DNA from: Desulfobacteraceae bacterium UBA2771
Lineage (GTDB): Bacteria > Desulfobacterota > Desulfobacteria > Desulfobacterales > Desulfosarcinaceae
Length of the DNA stretch: 9,315 bases
Reading direction: 5' to 3'
Assembly (NCBI GenBank): GCA_002352605.1
Contig: DEIP01000074.1
Coordinates: forward strand, 1 to 9,315
Shown here piece after piece: positions 1 through 5,674 of this stretch. Position numbers and translations under genes: made by a program. Position 1 is the stretch's first letter; every line of letters starts with the position of its first letter. The notes beneath the pieces are model-generated. The model did not search any database. It was not told the origin of the DNA and saw only the letters and a list, made by a program, of their open reading frames with translations.

Positions 1-403
1 GCCGGTAGTGAGAAAAAGCTTCACCCTGTACGCCGATTTTGTTATCGTGAATACGCTCATGCCGATGTTTCGCTGGCAGCCCCTGGAAATGACGCGTGCG
101 GATCCACCCACGGAAAAAGAAAACGGTCGCATCGAAAATGTCACCTATGAATTACGGATCTGGAGAACGGTTCCCACCGAATCGGGCAGGCTCGTCTATG
201 TGCGCAGTAATTTGACATCACCGGTGCACCGGCTGGAAACGCCTTTGAAACCGGGAACCCGATATCTGTGGAGTATCCGTGCCCATTTCGAGATCGATGG
301 CCGCAGCCGGTTAACGGAGTGGACCATGGCCGGTTATGTGTTTCGTAACGAATCGGTTCCCAACGATTCCTGTTTGCGGTTCCAGACCGCACCGTCGCCA
401 TAG
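1..403 (+). CDS. C-terminal part of a fibronectin type III-like protein (5' end outside window)
   Basis: The frame is open to the left edge and ends at TAG 401-403. A GTG at 8 could be a start, but no ribosome binding site is visible and the frame continues upstream of it, so this is probably the tail of a longer protein. The visible residues read like one FNIII-type beta-sandwich: a PMFRW strand, then VTYELRIWRT, a VYVR strand, LKPGTRYLWSIRA (the Pro-Gly-Thr-x-Tyr-x-Trp pattern typical of the F strand) and a final strand with EW. Such domains usually mediate binding in surface or envelope proteins; the function here is unknown. No membrane segment is visible in this part. The next gene lies 330 bp downstream and is not obviously co-transcribed. 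The domain call is from pattern only; another Ig-like fold is possible. Confidence 0.55.
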   Translation, partial: PVVRKSFTLYADFVIVNTLMPMFRWQPLEMTRADPPTEKENGRIENVTYELRIWRTVPTESGRLVYVRSNLTSPVHRLETPLKPGTRYLWSIRAHFEIDGRSRLTEWTMAGYVFRNESVPNDSCLRFQTAPSP

Positions 404-545
404 AAACATGGGTCGAACGATTTTTCACGATCAGATTTTTGGAATCATTGTTAGACTCGAAAATTACGAGCGTTCGTGCGGCGGCGCGGGGATGCGGCCG
501 GTCGCTGCTGGGGATGGCACGATAGGAACGCATAAGAAGCATTAC
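404..545. other. Intergenic stretch with no recognisable gene
   Basis: This 142-bp stretch follows the FNIII-like gene. Short frames cross it on both strands but have no ribosome binding site and no protein-like composition. Only a weak 4-bp inverted repeat (CTCG at 456-459, CGAG at 467-470) and T-runs at 421-425 and 436-440 were seen. None makes a convincing terminator. A promoter for the downstream secreted protein could lie here, but no clear -35/-10 pair was found. Confidence 0.5.
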
Positions 546-548
546 TTA

Positions 549-708
549 GGGCCTCGGCAAGAATAAAATACACAGAGATGACGCCGGATTTTTGTTCGTG
601 TTCAAGGCGCGTAAGAGAGCGCAACCTTGTTGGTTGTAACCTTTGAGGCAACTCATAACACGAGCAAAAAGACAAGTAAGATTGTTTATTTTATTCTTGC
701 CGCGGCCC
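549..708. mobile_element. Palindromic MITE-like element with inverted terminal repeats and TTA target duplication
   Basis: Bases 548-574 and 683-709 are inverted copies of each other, 25 of 27 positions complementary (mismatches at 554/703 and 571/686). The uninterrupted core is CGGCAAGAATAAAATA at 555-570, complementary to 687-702. Inside these arms a second inverted pair follows, 589-602 with 657-670 (13 of 14; the odd pair 595/664 would be G-U in RNA), and at the centre CAACC (622-626) faces GGTTG (632-636) over a 5-nt loop. All pairs are centred near 628-629. TTA occurs immediately outside both ends (546-548 and 709-711), as expected of a 3-bp target duplication. There is no room for a transposase, so it would be moved in trans. 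A 3-bp TNA-type duplication would suit an IS5-family relative, but that assignment is only a guess. An alternative is a structured non-coding RNA or a REP/BIME-like repeat. Confidence 0.6.
589..670. repeat. Inner inverted repeat and central hairpin of the palindromic element
   Basis: The arms TTTTTGTTCGTGTT (589-602) and 657-670 pair at 13 of 14 positions, with a G-U possible at the remaining one. Nested inside is the 5-bp stem CAACC/GGTTG (622-636). Between the outer arms and these inner arms the two sides differ by 2 nt in length and are poorly matched, so a folded transcript would have an internal bulge. The nesting shows that the element is palindromic almost throughout rather than only at its tips. 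Confidence 0.55.
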
Positions 709-733
709 TTATAACCAACATCCGGAGAAGACC

Positions 734-1249
734 ATGAAAATGGGAAACTGGGGCAAACTGTTTTCAAGAGCGGTGCTGGTCGTCACTGCCGTGGTGGGGT
801 TTACCCTGTCATGCGGGGTTGTCTTTGCCGAAGAAACGGGCGCTTTCGAAGGCACCCTGACCGCCAGCGGGAATCGACAGATACTCGACTTTATTGAGGG
901 GCGGACCGTCTTTACCTTTTCGCTGGAGGGCCACGTCAACCTGAAAAATGCGGTCGGTGGGGAGCGTGACTTCTGGGCGGAATGGGTGGGCCTGTGGGAT
1001 TCCGAGACCGGTGGAACCATTCGATGTGTCTGGGACGACATGAAAGGCCGAAAGATCTATCTGGTTCTCAACGGCACCCAACTGGAAAAAGGGGCCACGC
1101 TTACCGGCGAGTTTGTTGGCGGCACGGGGCCTTTCCAGGGTATTCAGGGAAACTTCATCTTAACCTGGGCACTCGTCTCCTTCAACACCGACGACAAGGT
1201 AATTGCCGGTTATGCGAAGGATGTCAAGGGCTCCTACCGACTTCCCTGA
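734..1249 (+). CDS. Secreted small protein, possible allene-oxide-cyclase-like beta-barrel
   Basis: This 171-residue protein has a clear Sec signal peptide: basic residues at 2-12, a hydrophobic core at about 13-31 and a likely cleavage after Ala32 (VFA|EE). The mature part is predicted to be almost entirely beta strands rich in Gly and aromatic residues. GEFVGGTGPFQGIQG, near residues 126-140, resembles the GTGxFxGxxG turn of proteins with the allene-oxide-cyclase/dirigent-type barrel fold. This is a resemblance by eye, so no enzymatic function is claimed. A Cys at 27 lies inside the hydrophobic core but lacks a proper lipobox (TLSC, not LxxC), so a lipoprotein is less likely. The start at 734 is preceded by GGAGA (724-728); a second ATG at 740 is possible. 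The palindromic element ends only 25 bp before this start, so it probably lies in or overlaps the promoter/5' untranslated region. Confidence 0.75.
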   Translation: MKMGNWGKLFSRAVLVVTAVVGFTLSCGVVFAEETGAFEGTLTASGNRQILDFIEGRTVFTFSLEGHVNLKNAVGGERDFWAEWVGLWDSETGGTIRCVWDDMKGRKIYLVLNGTQLEKGATLTGEFVGGTGPFQGIQGNFILTWALVSFNTDDKVIAGYAKDVKGSYRLP

Positions 1250-1319
1250 TTAGTGCCCATCCGGAAACGGTCTTTTCGCCCAATCTCTGCGTTATACTCA
1301 GGATAAATAATACCATCAC

Positions 1320-1326
1320 AGGAGGT
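1320..1326 (+). promoter_or_regulatory. Strong ribosome binding site of the dcuA-like gene
   Basis: AGGAGGT sits 7 nt before the ATG at 1334 and fixes that start. It matches the 16S anti-Shine-Dalgarno almost fully. Confidence 0.8.
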
Positions 1327-1333
1327 ATTCCAT

Positions 1334-2638
1334 ATGTGGATCGTCGAACTGCTGGTCGTTTTACTTTTTATCTGGCTGGGGGCGCGCATGGGAAGCATCG
1401 GCATCGGATTTGCCGGTGGTTTCGGCGTGCTGGTGCTGGCCATGGTTTTCGGCATCAAGCCGGGCAGCATCCCGGTTGACGTGATCCTGATCATCATGTC
1501 GGTGATTGCCGCCATCGCTGCCATGCAGGTGGCCGGCGGGCTGGACTACATGGTGCACCTGGCCGAGAAAGTCCTGCGCAGCAACCCCAAATACATCACT
1601 TTTCTGGCGCCGGTGGTCACCTATGTCATGACGCTCTTTGCCGGCACCGGCCATACGGCTTTTTCCACCCTGCCGGTAATCGCAGAGGTGGCCAAGGAGA
1701 CCGGAATCCGCCCATCCCGCCCATTGTCCATCGCCACCGTGGCCTCGCAGATCGCCATCACCGCCTCGCCCATCTCCGCGGCGGTGATCTTTTTCTCCAA
1801 TGAACTGGAACCCCTCGGGGTCAGCTACATCCAGCTGCTCATGATCAGCATCCCTAGTTCGTTCATCGCAGTCATGGTGGGCGCCGTGGTGGCCAACTTT
1901 TTGGGAAAAGATCTCAAAGACGACCCCATCTATCAGGATCGGCTGGCCAAGGGCCTAGTCAAGACCTCCTCGGGCCGGGAAGCACGTGAGATTAAAAAGG
2001 GAGCCAAAACCTCCGTCCTGATTTTCCTGCTGGGTCTGATCTGCGTCGTATTTTACGCCACTGCCATCAGCAGCAGCGTCGGGTTGATCAAAGACCCGGT
2101 GATGCCCCGCGACGAAGCCATCATGACCGTCATGCTGGCCGTGGCCTCGCTGATTGCGATGGTGTGCAAGATAAAAACGGGTGATGTGCTGGACGCCGCC
2201 ACCTTCAAGTCCGGCATGAGCGCCTGCGTGTGCGTGCTGGGGGTGGCCTGGCTGGGCACTACTTTTGTGGCGGCACACCTGGAACAGATCAACATATTCG
2301 CCGGCTCCCTGCTGGAGACCAAACCCTGGCTGCTGGCCGTGGTACTGTTTTTTGCCGCCATGCTGCTCTACTCCCAGGCGGCCACCACGCGGGCCCTGAT
2401 GCCTGCCGCCCTGGCCCTGGGGGTCAGCCCGGGGGCGGCCATTGCCGCCTTTGCATCGGTCAGCGCCCTGTTCGTGCTACCCACCTACCCCTCCCTTCTG
2501 GCAGCAATAGAATTCGACGACACCGGCTCCACCCGCATCGGCAAATACGTGTTCGACCACCCATTCATCGTCCCTGGAACCGTCACCATTGCTATGGCGG
2601 TGGTGTTGGGATTTCTGATCGGACCCATGGTGATTTAA
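1334..2638 (+). CDS. dcuA: Anaerobic C4-dicarboxylate transporter, DcuA type
   Basis: This 434-residue inner-membrane protein is nearly the same length as E. coli DcuA (433) and, as remembered, matches it through most of its length. Shared stretches include LGARMGSIGIGFAGG (15-29), MQVAGGLDYMVH (64-75), NPKYITFLAPVVTY (84-97), FAGTGH (102-107), QIAITASPISAAV (139-151), FKSGMSAC (291-298), LLYSQAATTRALMP (344-357) and the C-terminal DDTGSTRIGKYVFDHPF (395-411). The Dcu family exchanges aspartate, fumarate or malate for succinate, mostly under anaerobic conditions. The sequence is closer to DcuA than to DcuB, which has different residues at most of these sites. It lies 51 bp upstream of aspartase, the same partnership as aspA-dcuA in enterobacteria but in reversed order. 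Together they would supply fumarate from aspartate and export succinate or reduced product. A weak TATACT (1293-1298) lies upstream, but no matching -35 was found. Confidence 0.95.
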   Translation: MWIVELLVVLLFIWLGARMGSIGIGFAGGFGVLVLAMVFGIKPGSIPVDVILIIMSVIAAIAAMQVAGGLDYMVHLAEKVLRSNPKYITFLAPVVTYVMTLFAGTGHTAFSTLPVIAEVAKETGIRPSRPLSIATVASQIAITASPISAAVIFFSNELEPLGVSYIQLLMISIPSSFIAVMVGAVVANFLGKDLKDDPIYQDRLAKGLVKTSSGREAREIKKGAKTSVLIFLLGLICVVFYATAISSSVGLIKDPVMPRDEAIMTVMLAVASLIAMVCKIKTGDVLDAATFKSGMSACVCVLGVAWLGTTFVAAHLEQINIFAGSLLETKPWLLAVVLFFAAMLLYSQAATTRALMPAALALGVSPGAAIAAFASVSALFVLPTYPSLLAAIEFDDTGSTRIGKYVFDHPFIVPGTVTIAMAVVLGFLIGPMVI

Positions 2639-2642
2639 ACTG

Positions 2643-2665
2643 CTTGCCAGGCGATTTTTGGCAAG
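2643..2665 (+). other. Intercistronic stem-loop between dcuA and aspA
   Basis: CTTGCCA (2643-2649) is complementary to TGGCAAG (2659-2665), a 7-bp stem with a 9-nt loop. No T-run follows, so it is not a typical intrinsic terminator. It begins a few bases after the dcuA stop and ends just before the aspA Shine-Dalgarno (AAAGGAGGA, 2672-2680). It could stabilise the 3' end of the dcuA message or set the relative expression of the two genes; this is inference. Confidence 0.4.
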
Positions 2666-2689
2666 TCCTGCAAAGGAGGAATTGTACCC

Positions 2690-4552
2690 ATGATCAAACT
2701 TGACGACATCTTAGAGAGAGTATCCAAAAAAATGGGCGTGGCCCAGGCCGACCTCAAGGATTTTTTTAAACGCGGCGAACAGGTCGCCTATGCGGCTGAA
2801 GACTGGCTGTTCCACGAATCCACTCCCAGGCAGTGGGCCGGCCTGGTGATCGACGGTGAAGTGACCATCGTCCGGGGGCTGCACGGCACCACCCGGCATC
2901 TGGCGAAACTGACCACCGGGGCCCTGATTGGAGAGAGCGCCTTTCTGGAAGAGGAAGCCCACGGCACCGGCGCCTTTACCCGCGCCGGGGCCACTGTCTG
3001 GCAGATATCCCAAGGGGCACTGGCGACTTTCCGGGAAGAAAAACCGGACCTGTTCTACCGCATCGTCGCCCGGGTGGCGGCAGGCATCAGCGACCGGCTG
3101 CGCATGGCTTCCGAACGGATCACCGGGACGGACCCCGGGCAGCTGATCGGCAGTGTGCGCACCGAGCACGATTCTCTGGGGGAAAGGGAACTCCCCGGCG
3201 AGGTTTATTACGGGGTGCAGACGCTGAGGGCCATGGAGAATTTCGCCATTTCCGGTGTGTTCGTCAAGAACTTCGAGCACATGATCGAAGCGCTGGCTTT
3301 TGTCAAGAAGGCCGCGGCCCAGGCCAACTGCGAGCTGGGGGTGCTGGATGAAGCCAGGATGAAGGCCATCAGCCAGGCCTGCGACGAGCTGCTGGCCGGC
3401 AAGCTGCACGACCAGTTCACCGTGGACATGTTTCAGGGCGGGGCCGGCACCTCCACCAACATGAACGCCAACGAGGTGATTGCCAACCGGGGCCTGGAGA
3501 TCATGGGGCATAAAAAAGGGGAATACGACCACCTTCACCCCAACGACCACGTCAACTGCGCCCAGTCCACCAACGATGCCTATCCCACCGCCATCAAACT
3601 GGCCGTGTTGCTGTCGCTCAAGGACCTGCTGAACGCCATGGACGAGTTGAGAGCCTCCCTGGAAGCGAAAGCGGAGGAATTTTCCGACGTGCTGAAGATG
3701 GGGCGCACCGAAAACCAGGATGCCGTGCCCATGACCCTGGGCCAGGAGTTTTCGGCCTATGCCGTGATGATCGAGAGCGCCTCCGGAGCCCTCAAACGTA
3801 CCGAGGACGAGTTCCACGACATCAACATGGGCGCCACGGCCATCGGCACCGGGATCAACAGCCCGCCGGGGTACGCCGAATTGGTGACTCAAAAACTGTC
3901 CGAGGTCAGCGGCTTTGAATTGCGCCGGGCCCGCAACCTGGTGGAGGCCACACAGAATGCCGGGGCTTTTGCCCAGATGTCGGCCACCATGAAACGGGCG
4001 GCTGTGCAGATATCAAAAATCTGCAACGATCTGCGATGGATGTCCTCGGGACCCCGCTGCGGGCTCAACGAGATCAACCTGCCCCCCATGCAGCCGGGGT
4101 CATCCATCATGCCCGGCAAAGTTAATCCGGTGATTCCCGAACTGGTCAACCAGATCTGCTACCAGGTGATCGGCTACGATGCCGTGGTTTCCATGGCCGC
4201 CGAGGCCAGTGAACTGGAGTTGTGCATGGCTGAACCCATCATCGCCTACGACCTGCTCCACGGAATGCTGATTACGAAAAATGCCTGCATCACCTTGGCC
4301 AGCCGATGCATCGTCGGCATCGAGGCCAACCGGGAGGTGTGCCGAAAATATGTGGAGAACTCTATCGGTCTGGTCACCGCGCTGGTTCCGGTGATCGGAT
4401 ACGAAAAATCCGCTGCCATCGCCAAGGAAGCGTTAAAGACCGGTGGCGGCGTTTACCATCTGGTTCTGGAAAAGGGCTGGATGACCAAAGAGAAACTGGA
4501 CGACATGCTGCGCCCGGAGAACATGACCGACCCCAGGGAGATACCGAAATAG
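2690..4552 (+). CDS. aspA: Aspartate ammonia-lyase with an N-terminal Crp-like effector domain
   Basis: Aspartase converts L-aspartate to fumarate and ammonia in the cytoplasm. The protein has 620 residues, about 140 more than E. coli AspA. The extra N-terminus (about 20-140) has the Crp/CAP effector-domain pattern: GLVIDGEVTIVRG (51-63), LTTGALIGESAFL (74-86), FTRAGATVWQIS (96-107), then helices. From about 157 (VRTEHDSLGERELPGEVYYGVQTLRAMENF) to the end it is a complete aspartase. It keeps the substrate-binding GAGTSTNMNANEV (251-263) and NDHVNCAQSTNDAYPT (285-300), and the mobile catalytic loop GSSIMPGKVNP (470-480), where Ser471 corresponds to the catalytic base. GRTENQDAVP (338-347) has Glu341 where E. 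coli AspA has Gln and fumarases have His. The domains are read through in one frame with no helix-turn-helix between them. The start is set by AAAGGAGGA at 2672-2680. It is probably co-transcribed with dcuA. Another fumarase/aspartase-superfamily activity cannot be excluded, but overall similarity and context favour aspartase. Confidence 0.92.
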   Translation: MIKLDDILERVSKKMGVAQADLKDFFKRGEQVAYAAEDWLFHESTPRQWAGLVIDGEVTIVRGLHGTTRHLAKLTTGALIGESAFLEEEAHGTGAFTRAGATVWQISQGALATFREEKPDLFYRIVARVAAGISDRLRMASERITGTDPGQLIGSVRTEHDSLGERELPGEVYYGVQTLRAMENFAISGVFVKNFEHMIEALAFVKKAAAQANCELGVLDEARMKAISQACDELLAGKLHDQFTVDMFQGGAGTSTNMNANEVIANRGLEIMGHKKGEYDHLHPNDHVNCAQSTNDAYPTAIKLAVLLSLKDLLNAMDELRASLEAKAEEFSDVLKMGRTENQDAVPMTLGQEFSAYAVMIESASGALKRTEDEFHDINMGATAIGTGINSPPGYAELVTQKLSEVSGFELRRARNLVEATQNAGAFAQMSATMKRAAVQISKICNDLRWMSSGPRCGLNEINLPPMQPGSSIMPGKVNPVIPELVNQICYQVIGYDAVVSMAAEASELELCMAEPIIAYDLLHGMLITKNACITLASRCIVGIEANREVCRKYVENSIGLVTALVPVIGYEKSAAIAKEALKTGGGVYHLVLEKGWMTKEKLDDMLRPENMTDPREIPK

Positions 4553-4677
4553 TTGACATTCATTTTTCCTTCTTAAAAAGGTCCTTGTTCCGAATAGTCC
4601 AACGATGAAATGATGAAAAGACGCTCAACAATCATTCGAGCGATGATCCCTATAAAACCAAAGACTGGTTCAATTGT
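4553..4677. other. Intergenic region between aspA and the binding-protein gene
   Basis: This AT-richer gap likely separates two expression units. A perfect -35-like TTGACA occurs at 4553-4558, directly after the aspA stop, but its best -10 partner (TAAAAA, 4574-4579) is weak and only 15 bp away. A TATAAA at 4651-4656 has no good -35 (TCAACA at 4625-4630 is 20 bp away). A 5-bp stem CGCTC/GAGCG (4622-4626/4638-4642) is present without a T-run. A promoter is plausible here but cannot be placed. Confidence 0.3.
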
Positions 4678-4685
4678 AAGGAGGT
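4678..4685 (+). promoter_or_regulatory. Ribosome binding site that decides the start of the binding-protein gene
   Basis: AAGGAGGT lies 10 nt before ATG 4696. The in-frame GTG at 4684 overlaps this Shine-Dalgarno itself and so cannot be the start, which makes Met at 4696 the start. The signal peptide also begins properly from there. Confidence 0.8.
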
Positions 4686-4695
4686 GGCGTGTAAC

Positions 4696-5616
4696 ATGAA
4701 ACCATACGCGTTTATCCTGATTATCGTCATGCTGGTGGTGTCTGTCTCCAGCCATGCCGGAGAGATTCGTCGTATCCGGGAACGGGGGGTGATTACCGTT
4801 TCCCTGAATCGGGACTACCCGCCCTTCTCCATGGAAAAAGCGGGAAAGGTTTTCGGCCTCGATGTTGACCTGGCCCATCTGCTGGCCGATATCCTCAATG
4901 TGAAGGTGCGCTTCATCCGCCCGGACACTTACGACCAGCAGATCCCGACTTTGCTGGCCGGCGAGTCGGACATCATCATGGCCGCCATGACCCGTACGGT
5001 GGAAAGAGGGCTGAAGGTCAATTTCTCTACGCCCTATTTCGAGGTTAGCCAGGCAGCGTTGGTGCGGCGGGACAGGGTGCCTGCAGGGGCGGATGCCTAT
5101 TTCGACCTGATGGCGATCGACGGGCTCCGATTGGGGGTCAAGACCGGCACTACCCATGAAGCCTTTGCCCGACAGCTGTTTCCCACCGACGCCATCAAGG
5201 GATACCCCACTACCACCGCCGCGGCCACCGCCGTGGTCGAGGGTGAGGTGGATGCCATGGTGGCGGATTCGCCCTTTGTTCGGGTGTGGCGCAAAAACCA
5301 TGTTCAACACTACCAAAAGGTTTCCGCATTGCTCGCACCGGTGACCCGGGAATTCTACGCCTTTGCCATCCGTCAGGGGGACCCGGATTTTCTGAATTGG
5401 CTCAATCTCTTTGTGGATCAAATCCGGACGGACGGCACCCTGGATCTGCTTACTTATGAGTACTTTGAGCAGACGGTCTGTACCGGGGACAAGATGGACT
5501 CTGGTGAGAAACTGAACCGGGCGCAATTTTTGAGAAACCGGTTCATTGCCGAGAAGCAGGCCATGATCGAACAACGCCGCAGCACATTTCAGGGAAGAGG
5601 AGACAGCTATGAGTAA
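4696..5616 (+). CDS. Periplasmic amino-acid-binding protein, SBP family 3
   Basis: The 306-residue product has a signal peptide (hydrophobic 5-19, likely cut after Ala21, SSHA|GE) followed by a family 3 solute-binding domain to about residue 260. Typical family marks are visible: GVITVSLNRDYPPFSM (31-46), GLDVDLAHLLADIL (54-67), the ligand-carboxylate arginine in MTRTVERG (Arg104), NFSTPYF (109-115), GVKTGTTHEAF (147-157, Thr152-Thr153) and an Asp at 191 in VADSPF that would hold the ligand amino group. This points to an amino acid, perhaps Asp or Glu, but specificity cannot be read by eye. The usual partners, an ABC permease and ATPase, are not in the window; the next gene is a DAACS symporter 54 bp downstream. 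Residues from about 261 on form an extra, charged, probably helical tail (RAQFLRNRFIAEKQAMIEQR). It could serve an ABC system elsewhere, signal to a sensor, or assist the symporter. Confidence 0.88.
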   Translation: MKPYAFILIIVMLVVSVSSHAGEIRRIRERGVITVSLNRDYPPFSMEKAGKVFGLDVDLAHLLADILNVKVRFIRPDTYDQQIPTLLAGESDIIMAAMTRTVERGLKVNFSTPYFEVSQAALVRRDRVPAGADAYFDLMAIDGLRLGVKTGTTHEAFARQLFPTDAIKGYPTTTAAATAVVEGEVDAMVADSPFVRVWRKNHVQHYQKVSALLAPVTREFYAFAIRQGDPDFLNWLNLFVDQIRTDGTLDLLTYEYFEQTVCTGDKMDSGEKLNRAQFLRNRFIAEKQAMIEQRRSTFQGRGDSYE

Positions 5617-5674
5617 CACATTCTGCTGCTTGTCAAACACGCTGCTATTATACCCGACAGGGAGGCCCATATGA
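5609..5674 (+). CDS. Possible 21-residue coupling/leader peptide
   Basis: An ATG at 5609, with GAGGAG at 5597-5602 before it, opens 21 codons (begins MSNTFCCLSN, ends TGRPI). It overlaps the last 8 bases of the binding-protein gene (ATGAGTAA). Its own stop TGA (5672-5674) overlaps the symporter start as ATGA (ATG 5671-5673). Such stop-start overlaps are typical of translational coupling. The frame may serve only to carry ribosomes to the symporter start, which also has its own GGGAGG at 5660-5665. The peptide resembles no family I know. Chance occurrence is a real possibility for so short a frame. Confidence 0.35.
   Translation: MSNTFCCLSNTLLLYPTGRPI

Noticed and set aside
336..566. 76-codon + strand frame crossing the end of the FNIII-like gene
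   Set aside because: It lies partly inside another gene, is Arg/His-rich, has no ribosome binding site and runs into the palindromic element.
1261..1276. CCG-GAAA-CGG followed by TCTTTT as a terminator after the secreted-protein gene
   Set aside because: The stem has only 3 bp, too short for an intrinsic terminator.
1270..1298. TATACT upstream of dcuA as a -10 box
   Set aside because: At 17 bp upstream the sequence is GTCTTT, which does not resemble a -35 element; a promoter could still exist but cannot be supported.
2711..3892. Long open frame on the - strand opposite the aspartase gene
   Set aside because: Its translation is rich in Gly, His, Gln and Val without any family motif, and the + strand frame is an unmistakable enzyme. 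It reflects GC-rich third positions.
4553..4579. Perfect TTGACA directly after the aspA stop as a promoter -35
   Set aside because: The best -10 partner (TAAAAA) is only 15 bp away and matches poorly, so it is reported only as part of the intergenic description.
4684..4695. GTG at 4684 as the start of the binding-protein gene
   Set aside because: It overlaps the Shine-Dalgarno AAGGAGGT, and the signal peptide begins properly at ATG 4696.
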